Source: Bdellovibrionales bacterium
GTDB lineage: Bacteria; Bdellovibrionota; Bdellovibrionia; Bdellovibrionales; JAMPXM01
DNA length: 60,781 bases
NCBI GenBank assembly: GCA_005808505.1
Contig: SYLX01000091.1
Span: forward strand, 1-60,781
Reading direction: 5' to 3'
This document shows, in pieces, positions 8,189 through 16,293 of the stretch. The position numbers and the translations under genes are program-made. Every line of letters starts with the position of its first letter. Positions within the stretch are counted from its first letter, which is position 1. The notes under the pieces were generated by a model that was given only the letters and a program-made list of their open reading frames with translations, was not told the DNA's origin and did no database searches.

Positions 8189-8766
8189 CCTTTCAATTTC
8201 CCTGTCGTTTGCACCAGAGCCTCGACGACAGTTTGAACGACCGCCAAAGATTTTGGATCCTTTAACTCGCCGGCTTCGTCAAACGCTTGATCCGCCTTTC
8301 CGAGCGCGAACTGCCCGGGCAAGACCAGTGCCTTGATATTGCCGAGAATTGACCGCAAGGTCACCAGACCTCGCAATCCACCCAAGGCGCCTGGCGATGC
8401 CGAAAGCAGTGCGCAGACCTTGCCATCAAAACATTGAAGGGGCCTTTCTCCCGGCCCCGTCCGCGAGACCCAGTCGATCGCGTTTTTAAGAACTCCGGGG
8501 ATCGAGCTGTTGTACTCAGGCGAACAAATCAAAAGCGCGTCGTGGGAGAGGAACAGAGATTTCAGCTTCTGCGCATTTTCGTGCAGACCGTTGTTCTCTT
8601 CGTCATCGCCGTCATAAATTGGGAGCGGATAATCGCGAAGATCAATCACCGTGACTTCGCCACCGGCTGCCGTTGCCAACCGTGCGCCGATTCGGATCAG
8701 CTTTTTGTTCCAGGAACCTGTACGGGTGCTACCGGCAAAAGCCAGGATTTTTGGAGTCGTGGCCAT
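8185..8766 (-). CDS. NADPH-dependent FMN reductase family protein
   Basis: Flavodoxin-fold oxidoreductase of 193 residues. The phosphate-binding loop for FMN is GSTRTGSWNKKL near residue 12, and the family signature SPEYNSSIPGVLKNAIDWVSR lies near residues 82-102. Such proteins reduce quinones, azo compounds, chromate or free FMN with NAD(P)H. Four-base overlap with the HAD gene downstream suggests joint expression. The Shine-Dalgarno GAGGAGGT is strong but lies within a perfect inverted repeat (see that entry), which could limit ribosome access. Confidence 0.9.
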   Translation of the reverse strand: MATTPKILAFAGSTRTGSWNKKLIRIGARLATAAGGEVTVIDLRDYPLPIYDGDDEENNGLHENAQKLKSLFLSHDALLICSPEYNSSIPGVLKNAIDWVSRTGPGERPLQCFDGKVCALLSASPGALGGLRGLVTLRSILGNIKALVLPGQFALGKADQAFDEAGELKDPKSLAVVQTVVEALVQTTGKLKG

Positions 8767-8770
8767 ATGA

Positions 8771-8787
8771 CCTCCTCGATGAGGAGG
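8771..8787 (-). promoter_or_regulatory. Inverted repeat enclosing the FMN reductase ribosome-binding site
   Basis: CCTCCTC-ATC-GAGGAGG in the mRNA of the FMN reductase gene is a perfect 7-base-pair hairpin with a 3-base loop, and its 3' arm is the Shine-Dalgarno sequence. If it forms, it hides the ribosome-binding site. Whether it acts as a thermosensor or another switch is inference. Confidence 0.5.
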
Positions 8788-8832
8788 CCAATGTCGACCA
8801 GAAGAATTCAGAAGGCAAGAAGAGCAATCAGT

Positions 8833-9555
8833 TCAGTCGAGGGCAAAACTTGCGAGGACATCAACCGTGATTCGCTCGGGCGCCGATTCAAGTGAAGGCG
8901 CTGCATCGGCCATCTTCGCTTCGCGCATTGCCGAGTACATTGGGCGCGGCGGAGGCGAATCGTTTTGCGATCCCTCTTGCACGTTCAGAACACGACCGAG
9001 CTTGACGCCTGCTGTTTTCGCAACCGAGTCGGCTTTTGAGCGTGCATTCTTTACGGCTTCTTCGAGGCAAGACTCTCGCTCAGCCTTCATTCTCTCGGGC
9101 GAGAGGAACATGCTGAGTCCGCTCACTTGCTTCACGCCGAGCTTCGTTGCAAGAGCGATGACTTCGCCGAGACGCGCCGTTTCGGTCGTAGATGCTTGAA
9201 GACCCATGCGCGCACGGAACCCTTTCGAGACTTGACGATCCTTTTGCCACTCATGCTCTTCGAAGAATGTGCTTTCGGTCGTCGTCATCTCAAGGTCTTT
9301 GAGATTTAGCGCTTTTACACCTTTCTTCATTTTGTCGTAGAGATCCATCGCCTTTTTTGAAGCGGCTCCCATGTCAGGCTCGAGGATGTTTGCAGTGATC
9401 GTCACCGCACCCCGATCCGGAAGAATCGACCGGAGACATGAACCAGTCACCGTGACTGCTCGCTGCTGCGGTTGTGGACCGAACTGCATCTGTTGGGCCC
9501 GGACTTCGTTCGACACTGCACTCGCGAAGAAGAGAACCATCCAAGCAAACTTCAT
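8833..9555 (-). CDS. Exported SIMPL-domain (DUF541) protein
   Basis: Exported protein of 240 residues with a signal peptide (MKFAWMVLFFASAVSNEVRA, cut near residue 20). The body matches the SIMPL/DUF541 family: the N-terminal VTVTGSCLRSILPDRG strand, the repeated AMDLYDKMKKGVKALNLKDLEM helix and a C-terminal ALAAVKNA-like region (LEEAVKNARSKADSVAKTAGVKLGRV is spread over the predicted helix-strand end). E. coli YggE is a periplasmic relative tied to oxidative stress; the molecular action is not known. It sits one base after the YchJ-like gene on the same strand. Confidence 0.88.
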   Translation of the reverse strand: MKFAWMVLFFASAVSNEVRAQQMQFGPQPQQRAVTVTGSCLRSILPDRGAVTITANILEPDMGAASKKAMDLYDKMKKGVKALNLKDLEMTTTESTFFEEHEWQKDRQVSKGFRARMGLQASTTETARLGEVIALATKLGVKQVSGLSMFLSPERMKAERESCLEEAVKNARSKADSVAKTAGVKLGRVLNVQEGSQNDSPPPRPMYSAMREAKMADAAPSLESAPERITVDVLASFALD

Positions 9556-9556
9556 C

Positions 9557-10039
9557 TTAGGCTCCGTGGCACTTTTTATATTTTTTGCCGCTGCCGCAAG
9601 GGCACGGGTCGTTGCGCCCGACTTTTTCTTCCGCGCGGTAAGGCGCTTGCACGAGTTTTCCGTCTACGAAGTACCAAACGCCGTCGCGCTTTTTGAAGTC
9701 ACTGCGCTCGTGATGTTCGCGCACAACGTCTTCGTATTTGTACTTGGCAAGGAACTCGACAACTCCGGTATTGTCTTTTTCGGTTCCATCTTGAGTCGCG
9801 CGAATTTCAAGACCGAGCCACTCGGAGTTTTTCGCCCACTCTTCGGTTCCAGCCCGGTCAAACGTCGAGCGTGCCGATGGATCGGTCGTTTGCTCGATGT
9901 AATCGACGTCGGCTTTCGTGAAGGCGGTATAGCGCGAGCGCATCAGCTTTTCGGCCGTTGGGGCTTTCGCCGTGCCTTTGAGATAGGGTTCACAACAAGA
10001 GGAATAATCTGATTGGGATCCGCATGGGCATTTTGACAT
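9557..10039 (-). CDS. YchJ-family protein with SEC-C metal-binding motifs
   Basis: Cytoplasmic protein of 160 residues. The N-terminal [19 protein letters not shown] is the YchJ UPF0225 metal-binding motif, followed by [19 protein letters not shown], which is also characteristic, and an NTF2-like core. A canonical SEC-C motif [14 protein letters not shown] closes the protein. SEC-C motifs bind zinc in SecA, and some YchJ relatives have been proposed to bind RNA or proteins; the function is unknown. I chose ATG 10039 (matching the E. coli YchJ start), with GGGGAAG upstream; a TTG 6 codons earlier is possible. Confidence 0.87.
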   Translation of the reverse strand: MSKCPCGSQSDYSSCCEPYLKGTAKAPTAEKLMRSRYTAFTKADVDYIEQTTDPSARSTFDRAGTEEWAKNSEWLGLEIRATQDGTEKDNTGVVEFLAKYKYEDVVREHHERSDFKKRDGVWYFVDGKLVQAPYRAEEKVGRNDPCPCGSGKKYKKCHGA

Positions 10040-10128
10040 GCGAAGATTCTTCCCCAAGGACTAGCTCGGGGCAAGCGGTCGTTGGTCGGGTTTAAACTTA
10101 TGCCGCAGAATTCCGATCTTATTACGAG

Positions 10129-12081
10129 ATGATTCCCGCAAAAAGCCGGCAGGCTTTCACATGCGTCATTCAAAATTTGTTCGCACTAGCGCTCCTGTTT
10201 GCGCTGGTGCCGGCAGCGCATGCAATCAGTGACAGTTCATTCACCGCCGAAGATGCGCCGGATGCGTCACTCACGCCTAAAAAATCGTACCAGCTACCGA
10301 CGAACGATCTCCACAAGAAGCTAAGCCCTGGCGTAGCGAAGGTAATCGTTCGCTTGCACGGTGTACCGATCTCAACGGGCTCTGGCTTTTTTACGACTAA
10401 GACCGGATTGTTGATTACGAACTACAACGTGATTCGCCCAGCTCTCCTTTCTCCAGCGTACGCGGCTGAGGTTGTTCTTCACGATAAAAAAGTTGTTCGG
10501 GATTTCAAGATTGCTGCTTGCGGCGACTCAAGAGGAATTGATCTCTGCGCGCTAAAGCTTGATGTTGAACCGAAATACTCTTTCGTGATCGCGCGCGAGC
10601 CCGCTTCGGAATCGGACCCCGCAACTTTGATCGGTCATCCACGTGATATGGATTTCTCCATTAGCCGTGGGGAATTCGTGAAGTACGTGACTTCGGCAAA
10701 AGGCATCAGTGAAATCGAATACAAGGCGACGCTCGCACCGGGTAATGCCGGTGGACCGATCTTCAATGATCAAGGTCGACTCATTGGAATTGCGGGAAGG
10801 TACAATCCCGATAACCCTGAAGTCCAAACTGGCTTCTCGGCAACCGAGCTCGAGACATTTTTGTTGTCGGAGACTCAGGCGAAGCCGATCGCAGAGGCCC
10901 GTCAAACTCATCTTGAGCGCTCACGCGCGGAGATGCGCACGAAAGCCGCGAAAGAGCTGGATCCCGCAATCGCGTTTGCGATGAAGTCGAAACCTCTCGC
11001 AGGCCTCAAAGGGTTTCGCGAGGTCACTTTCAAATTTGATAATCGGCTTTTGAAGGTCCAACTTCCCGATTTCTTCGAGACTTGCGCATTTTCTCAAAAG
11101 ACTCGCGAATCGACCGTTCACGCCTGCCAAGCGGCGGGCGACCGTGCGGTTTTCTCCGTTCAACGTTTGCCTATTCGTGGACATGAAGAACTTCTCGCGA
11201 AGAACGGCAAGAAGCTTTTAGACTCGAAACCTCTGCAAATCGTCGACTCGCTCCAACAAGAGAATGACTGGGATCTCTACGAAGAGATGCTCTCGGCCGA
11301 GCAGAAACGTGCGTTCAATTCCAACCCGCAACCGGCGCAGTGCCAACGTACCCGCGCGAGCAAACTCAAGAATGCTGCATTCAGCGATGTTCCCGCTTGC
11401 CGCTTTGTCGTGATGAACGACACCGATGTTGGCGGACAATCTGTAAACGTTTGGCTTTTGAAGGATCAATATCTCTTTGCGGTCACCGTGTGGATGAACG
11501 AAAGTACGCTCTCAGACTATTTGTGGCGCGTGCCGATCTTGGCCATCCTCACAAGTCAATGGGACAAAGCGGCTGAAGAAACTCCGAATCCCCGGGCACT
11601 CGCTGCGGAGCTTTCGCGCAAGCCTCTTCCGACTTACGCGATCGAGCTGCCAGAGACGGTCAGCTTTATGGGGTCGAAGATCGAAAAAGGCGGACGCCAA
11701 CTCGATCTGTACGGAAAGAAACTGCTACTTGATAAGTTTGAAGAGGGACACACGATCGCCGTGTCGGCGGAGAAGAAAAGTTATCTCCCTCCTGATTTCG
11801 ATGAAGTCACCCGCAAAGCGGCTTCGCAGTCGGGTCGCACGCTTGGAGCGAGTCTTGAAGCGAAAACGATTGAAGTCGAGGCGATCACCATCGCTCAACG
11901 ACCTAGCCGCCTGCTTACGGCATTCGGCAAAGATAAAAAGGGTCGCGATGTGATGGTCTTTACCGGTGTCGTCTTCTTTGAAGACGATACCTATCAGATT
12001 ACGCAGGTCTCAACTTCCAAAGATCCGGCGGACAGCTTTAAAGAGTTCCGCCGCTTGCTCTTAGGATTCAAGAGGAAGTGA
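10129..12081 (+). CDS. Exported trypsin-like (S1) fold protein with inactive catalytic site
   Basis: Exported 650-residue protein with a signal peptide ending near AHA (residue 31). Residues about 60-250 have the trypsin/DegP fold: STGSGFF, GLLITNYNV (95-101), DLCALKLD (138-145) and GNAGGPIF (205-212). In active enzymes these read TNxHV, D and GNSGGP. Here the His is Asn100, the Asp is kept as Asp138, and the Ser is Ala207, so it should not cleave peptides. The C-terminal 400 residues are alpha/beta with two Cys-rich spots and no PDZ domain that I recognise. The 3' end overlaps the ankyrin gene by 21 bases in convergent fashion. Confidence 0.8.
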   Translation: MIPAKSRQAFTCVIQNLFALALLFALVPAAHAISDSSFTAEDAPDASLTPKKSYQLPTNDLHKKLSPGVAKVIVRLHGVPISTGSGFFTTKTGLLITNYNVIRPALLSPAYAAEVVLHDKKVVRDFKIAACGDSRGIDLCALKLDVEPKYSFVIAREPASESDPATLIGHPRDMDFSISRGEFVKYVTSAKGISEIEYKATLAPGNAGGPIFNDQGRLIGIAGRYNPDNPEVQTGFSATELETFLLSETQAKPIAEARQTHLERSRAEMRTKAAKELDPAIAFAMKSKPLAGLKGFREVTFKFDNRLLKVQLPDFFETCAFSQKTRESTVHACQAAGDRAVFSVQRLPIRGHEELLAKNGKKLLDSKPLQIVDSLQQENDWDLYEEMLSAEQKRAFNSNPQPAQCQRTRASKLKNAAFSDVPACRFVVMNDTDVGGQSVNVWLLKDQYLFAVTVWMNESTLSDYLWRVPILAILTSQWDKAAEETPNPRALAAELSRKPLPTYAIELPETVSFMGSKIEKGGRQLDLYGKKLLLDKFEEGHTIAVSAEKKSYLPPDFDEVTRKAASQSGRTLGASLEAKTIEVEAITIAQRPSRLLTAFGKDKKGRDVMVFTGVVFFEDDTYQITQVSTSKDPADSFKEFRRLLLGFKRK

Positions 12082-12588
12082 GAAGGCTCCCTTGAGTGCC
12101 GTGCGGATTTCTTCTCCGTTCATTTCGGCGCCAATTTCACGCGAAAGATCAGCCGGGCTTCTTTGGAAGTCATCTTTGAGAAAAGGGTCCGCACCAAGCT
12201 CAATGAGGCATTTCACAAGAGTCGTGGAACCTCTCGCAACTGCATGATGTAGAGGCGTTGTGCCGCCACGTTGTTTGGCGTTCAGCTCGGCACCGTTGTC
12301 GACGAGTAGTCGTACGATTCGTTCAGCCGCGTCTTCTTCGCGGAACATGACAGCCGCGTGCAAGGGTGTTGCGCGTGACTCGTTGTCGGCATTGAGATTT
12401 ATTAGCGCCGAGCGCGACACCAGCTGTTCTACCAACTTCTCGTGACCGAAAAGGCATGCCACGTGGAGTGCGGAGTAACCCTCGCCAATCGCTGCATTGA
12501 GGTTATCGGGATTCGCGTTGAGCCAGTTGCGGAGTCCGTTGAGATCACCGGCATGAACGAGATCGTAGACGGCTTCATTCGACATCAT
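12061..12588 (-). CDS. Ankyrin-repeat protein
   Basis: A 175-residue protein made of about four ankyrin repeats, recognisable from EGYSALHVACLFGHEKLVEQL, ATPLHAAVMFREEDAAERIV and TTPLHHAVARGSTTLVKCL, plus a first degenerate repeat (AVYDLVHAGDLNGLRNWL). There is no signal peptide. Ankyrin repeats bind protein partners. ATG 12588 overlaps the stop of the pseudouridine synthase gene as ATGA and has GGAGG about 10 bases upstream, so the two genes are coupled; this may mean a shared role or only shared expression. Confidence 0.85.
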   Translation of the reverse strand: MMSNEAVYDLVHAGDLNGLRNWLNANPDNLNAAIGEGYSALHVACLFGHEKLVEQLVSRSALINLNADNESRATPLHAAVMFREEDAAERIVRLLVDNGAELNAKQRGGTTPLHHAVARGSTTLVKCLIELGADPFLKDDFQRSPADLSREIGAEMNGEEIRTALKGAFSLPLES

Positions 12589-13337
12589 GATGTTTGAACC
12601 TCCGTGAGTTGAGAGACTGCGAGATCGGTTGGGCGAAGTCCCGTGCGCATGAACATGTTCAACCAACGCGTATTCCATGGACTTTCAATTTTGACTTGCT
12701 TGCCCGAAACTGGGTTCTGAAACTCGATTGATTTTGCTTTCAACCACAAACCGCCGAGCCCAAGCTCCGCGCGGAAGTATTTGTTGTGGTGACTATCCCC
12801 GTGCATCGTATCGCCGACTAGCGGATGCGAGAGTCGCGCCATGTGACGACGCACTTGATGATATCGACCCGTTTCAGGAAACGCTTCAACAAGACTGTAG
12901 CGCGAAGTTGCGTGGCGTTTGCCAATTGCAAACGGTAGTTCAACGCGCGAGTGCGTGCGGTAGCGCGTGACCGACTCGACCGGAACGTTTGTGGAATCGA
13001 GTTCGAGTGGAATATCGATGATGCCTTCATCAGGCATCCAACCACGCACGAGTGCAAAGTAGGTTTTCTTTACGTTGCCGTCTTGAAATTGGCGGCAAAG
13101 TCCCGAAGCGGCTTCTTTCGAAAGCGCAAACACGAGGACACCTTCAGTTGCGACGTCGATACGGTGAACGGGATACAGCCACGCTTGGAGCTGCTCGCGT
13201 AAAACCGGGAGACACGTGATCTCGCGCGGAACTCGGCGGCGCGGATATTCCGGTTGGTGAACGTGGAACCCTGGCGGTTTGTTGATCGCAACGAACTCGG
13301 CTTCCTGGCGAAGCACTTCAAATTTTCCGGCGACCAT
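12585..13337 (-). CDS. RluA/TruC-family pseudouridine synthase
   Basis: RNA-modifying enzyme of 250 residues that isomerises uridine to pseudouridine in tRNA or rRNA. The catalytic motif is HRIDVATEGVLVFALSKEA near residue 57, where the Asp of HRxD is the nucleophile. The opening segment EFVAINKPPGFHVHQPEY and the absence of an S4 domain resemble TruC, which modifies U65 of tRNA-Glu/Asp in E. coli, but RluA-like activity cannot be excluded. The RYHQVRRHMARLSHPLVGD segment is the conserved C-terminal motif. Confidence 0.88.
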   Translation of the reverse strand: MVAGKFEVLRQEAEFVAINKPPGFHVHQPEYPRRRVPREITCLPVLREQLQAWLYPVHRIDVATEGVLVFALSKEAASGLCRQFQDGNVKKTYFALVRGWMPDEGIIDIPLELDSTNVPVESVTRYRTHSRVELPFAIGKRHATSRYSLVEAFPETGRYHQVRRHMARLSHPLVGDTMHGDSHHNKYFRAELGLGGLWLKAKSIEFQNPVSGKQVKIESPWNTRWLNMFMRTGLRPTDLAVSQLTEVQTS

Positions 13338-13427
13338 ATAGCATTCCTCTCGCGCGCGTTAAAGGCGTTATAGCGCTTGCGCGCGTATGAGAAAACCTCC
13401 AAATGCGTGGCCGGGGTTTCTCCCCCT

Positions 13428-14408
13428 CTAGATCGTGAAAGAACTGCCCAAAATGAGGGTGTTTGGTCCTCTTGGTTCAACCGACTTTTCCACACCTGAG
13501 ACTTTCGGCCTTGATCCGTGCAGCACTCGATAGGGTTTTGCAGGCGAGCGGACCGTGCGGAACGTGTTCATATGTTCGCGCCCAAAGATGCGTTCGGCCG
13601 CATGCATGTTGTGCTGGCGGCAGAGGCAACGAAGGTTGCTGAGTTGGTTGGTTCCTCCTTTCGCCTTCGGAATGACGTGGTCGACTTGCAAGTTGTGGGT
13701 GGAATTGCAGCGTTGTTGGGTCACGGGATCAACGTACTCGCAGGTTTTCGCACGTTGGATGATGTAGCGGCGGAGTTTCTTTGGGACGGACTTCGCAGCG
13801 GTTTCGCGGGGCGCCGTCTCTTTTGTTTCGAGTTTTGCGAGGAGTGCGGTGAAGGCCTCGTCGAGAACTTCGGCGGAGTTCTGGGTGCCGAGAAGTTCTT
13901 TGAGGCGTTCGAGTTTTGCGCGCGTTTTGGCCGGGAGATCCGTTGTTAGTCGTGAGTGGTCCTCGTTGAGTGTGCGGAGTGTGTCTTTGCTCGTTTTCGC
14001 TTCGGGGAACTCGGTTGCGAGTAGTTGTTCGGTCTGCGCGGAAGTTTTGCGCTCGATCTTGGAGACGAGCTCTCGCTTTGCTTCCTGGCTCATGCGTTGA
14101 CCTGTGCGTTTCTCTTCTTTTCGCACCGAGGTTTCGACCTGCGTGAGGGTTGTGAGGTTCACGTCTCCGCGAGTGAACTTCTCTTCAGGTACGAGCGCGA
14201 GCAAGCGCGACGCTTGGACTCTGCGGTGAGCTGCGGACTCTGAGAACTTATGACGTTTGATGAGCCAGTCGTAGATGGAACCAAAACCGAGAACTACGAA
14301 ATGTCGCTCCTTTTCACAAGCTGCGATTCCAACTAGAACTTTGTGTGTTGCTTCATTCGAACGACGAACATCATGAGCGAACTCCGCATCGAAACCATAT
14401 GCATCCAT
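13428..14408 (-). CDS. HNH endonuclease
   Basis: A 326-residue protein with a helical N-terminal domain (residues 1-230, rich in Lys, Glu and Ala, with SAAHRRVQASRLLALVPEEK) and a C-terminal HNH domain. The nuclease motif spans CEYVDPVTQQRC..THNLQVDHVIPKAKGG, then NLRCLCRQHN, which supplies the His-Asn-His residues and four structural Cys. ATG 14408 has GGAGGTG before it. Homologues with this long helical domain occur as multiple stand-alone copies in Bdellovibrio-like genomes, in my recollection. No restriction methyltransferase or phage gene is beside it, so its role is open. Confidence 0.88.
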   Translation of the reverse strand: MDAYGFDAEFAHDVRRSNEATHKVLVGIAACEKERHFVVLGFGSIYDWLIKRHKFSESAAHRRVQASRLLALVPEEKFTRGDVNLTTLTQVETSVRKEEKRTGQRMSQEAKRELVSKIERKTSAQTEQLLATEFPEAKTSKDTLRTLNEDHSRLTTDLPAKTRAKLERLKELLGTQNSAEVLDEAFTALLAKLETKETAPRETAAKSVPKKLRRYIIQRAKTCEYVDPVTQQRCNSTHNLQVDHVIPKAKGGTNQLSNLRCLCRQHNMHAAERIFGREHMNTFRTVRSPAKPYRVLHGSRPKVSGVEKSVEPRGPNTLILGSSFTI

Positions 14409-14617
14409 CTCGCACCTCCGCTGGGCGAGAATGTAACATGAGTTTTCGGCGGAAATTTTTGCGGGCTATTTGCGCGGTAACGGAGAGTTACGGAGAAATC
14501 CTCGAAGGATGGTTCGACCTTGTTGCTCGCTTCCTGATGCTAGTCGTAAGCGCAAGTAAGCACCACCCATTCGATGTTTTGCAAAGCGAACTCCGTTTGG
14601 AAAAATCGGCCCGCGCA

Positions 14618-14749
14618 CCCTCGCAAGAACAAAATTAAAATTATTTACGGCCGCCCGACATCCGGACACCCCCTTTGCCCATGCCCGCTCCAAGCCCCTC
14701 GCAAGCACAAAATCAAAATTATTTACGGCTTACCGTCATCCGGACGCCC
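14618..14749. repeat. Two imperfect direct repeats of about 55 bases
   Basis: Copies at 14618-14671 and 14696-14749 (period 78) share CCCTCGCAAG, ACAAAAT, AAAATTATTTACGGC and CATCCGGAC in the same order with about 8 mismatches. The intervening 24 bases are unrelated. Confidence 0.8.
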
Positions 14750-14810
14750 GCGTGCCCTTGCCCGTGCCGTTGCCCGCACCCAACCCCGCTCCGGTTTCGC
14801 AACGCATCCC

Positions 14811-14833
14811 GCAAAGGTGCCAGGCACCTTTGC
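14811..14833. repeat. Palindromic element, 11-base arms
   Basis: GCAAAGGTGCC-A-GGCACCTTTGC is a perfect inverted repeat with a single central base. A near-identical element (core AAAGGTGCC/GGCACCTTT) occurs at 53296-53320, so this is a dispersed intergenic palindrome. Confidence 0.8.
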
Positions 14834-14929
14834 GCAACCCCTTCCCCCGACCCGCACGCCACCAACTCCGCAGCGGTTTCGCACTGCTTCTGCAAAAGGA
14901 AACTGGTACTACAAAGCGCGCCCCGCAAC

Positions 14930-15110
14930 CCCGCCCCGCACCCCCATCCCGCCCCATCCCGCCCCACCCCGACCCACCCCCAAACCCCAGCCCGCAAAAC
15001 GTCACCCCCCGACCAACCCCTAAACACACACCAATTCGCCGCAACGAATTTACACCCACCCGAAACCAGACAAGCCCCGGCACAACTCTTGTTCTTCATC
15101 CTCCCCGTAA
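14930..15110 (+). promoter_or_regulatory. C-rich, G-poor leader of the fic operon (rut-like; G4-prone complement)
   Basis: From 14930 to about 15010 there are a dozen runs of three to five Cs, and to 15110 the strand stays rich in C and A with almost no G. Transcribed as + strand RNA this looks like a Rho-utilisation site; the complementary strand has matching G-runs that could form G-quadruplexes. It ends about 20 bases before the fic ribosome-binding site. Confidence 0.45.
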
Positions 15111-15142
15111 ACCCAAATTTCTCGTCCGCCCGGGAGGCCCTC

Positions 15143-16282
15143 GTGAAAGTCATGTTCACCAAATTCATCCTTACGGTTGGTTTCGTCGTACCGGCCCTCA
15201 GCGCTTCCGCTGAAGCTGCGTGCCCGCCCATCCTTAAGAATTTGAAGACCGACCACCTCCGCACGGGCGATCTCTGCTCCACGTACGAGCGCTACCATAA
15301 AGCCCTCGCGGAGATGGAAGCCAAAGGCCTCGTTCCCGCAGAACGCGTCGGCAACCTCCACGCTCCCCGCATGATCAACATGCCGAGCTGGAAGAAAAAC
15401 CGCGAAGAACAAAACTTCAGCCCGTGGCGCGTCTACAAACCCGCTCCGCAAACGTGGGGAGGCTGGGAAAACGGCGCCGCAATCGTCGACAAAGTCATCG
15501 CCGAAAATCTCAAAACCAATCGCATGCAACCCATATCCATCGATTACGTAAAATCCCTGCAAGCGTCGTCGATGACGAACATGGTGAAAGCGCCCGGAAA
15601 ATTCCGCGATCACGGTGAAGTGGGTCTTGCGCTCGTTCGCGAAAATTCACTCACGGCTGCACAAGCGAAGGCGATGCTTCAGTCGGAGTACAAGAGCCTT
15701 TTGAAGCCCGGGCAGCCGCTCACAGAGTGGCGCGCGACCCAGTGCTGGGAAGATCGTACTCCCCAGTTCCGCCAACAGTGGACAGGCTTCTACACGCAAC
15801 AATGGCCGCAAATTCCCGCAAATCAGTTCTGGACCGACGCAAAAGGCGAACAGCGCCAGTGCGGTTACATCATCTACGCCGACATGAACGAAGTTGAGCC
15901 GCAGATGAAGCTCTGGGAAAAAGAGATCAACGAGAAGCTCGCGACATGGGGCACACCTGCAGCGAGTGGCGATCCGCTTCTTCTCGCTTCGCGTGCGCAG
16001 CGTTGGTTCATCTCGATTCATCCCTTCCTCGATGGTAACGGCCGCACAAGCCGCTTCATCATGGAAACGATCATCAAGAGCTTAGGTCTTCCCGCTCCGC
16101 TCCTCTCGAACATGGATGAAGACATCTACCACACGGAAGAAGAGTGGGCGAAAGAGATCGGCGAAGGTCTCCACCGCGCCATCAAGTACGCTGAGTACTG
16201 CGCGAAGAAACCCGACGGCATGGGCTGCAACATCGTTCCGAAAACAGCTCCGCCCGAAGGCCACGTGAAATTCACGAAATAA
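15143..16282 (+). CDS. Exported Fic-domain protein (putative AMPylase)
   Basis: A 379-residue Fic/Doc-fold protein. The catalytic loop HPFLDGNGRTSR lies at residues 293-304 and is complete, so transfer of AMP (or another nucleotide part) to a target hydroxyl is expected from the family. The N-terminus MKVMFTKFILTVGFVVPALS ending ASAEA is a clear signal peptide, which is unusual because most Fic proteins work in the cytosol or leave by type III/IV secretion. No (S/T)xxxE(G/N) inhibitory motif is evident. Mature Cys residues (about six) fit an oxidising compartment. I chose GTG 15143, 5 bases after GGGAGG; ATG 15152 is the alternative. A small secreted protein follows. Confidence 0.85.
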   Translation: MKVMFTKFILTVGFVVPALSASAEAACPPILKNLKTDHLRTGDLCSTYERYHKALAEMEAKGLVPAERVGNLHAPRMINMPSWKKNREEQNFSPWRVYKPAPQTWGGWENGAAIVDKVIAENLKTNRMQPISIDYVKSLQASSMTNMVKAPGKFRDHGEVGLALVRENSLTAAQAKAMLQSEYKSLLKPGQPLTEWRATQCWEDRTPQFRQQWTGFYTQQWPQIPANQFWTDAKGEQRQCGYIIYADMNEVEPQMKLWEKEINEKLATWGTPAASGDPLLLASRAQRWFISIHPFLDGNGRTSRFIMETIIKSLGLPAPLLSNMDEDIYHTEEEWAKEIGEGLHRAIKYAEYCAKKPDGMGCNIVPKTAPPEGHVKFTK

Positions 16283-16293
16283 GGAAAATGAAA

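Larger units (their letters stand above)
14409..15142. other. 0.73 kb noncoding region between HNH gene and fic gene
   Basis: No credible gene is here. Open frames on both strands exist only because of the strong compositional bias. The stretch holds a pair of imperfect 55-base direct repeats, a 23-base palindrome and a C-rich, G-poor leader that runs into the fic gene; each is listed separately. Confidence 0.7.

Noticed and set aside
14675-15142. N-terminal extension of the Fic protein into the C-rich region
   Set aside because: The upstream frame is open only because the DNA is C-rich and codes for Pro/Ala/His runs; a signal peptide with GGGAGG at the right distance begins at 15143.
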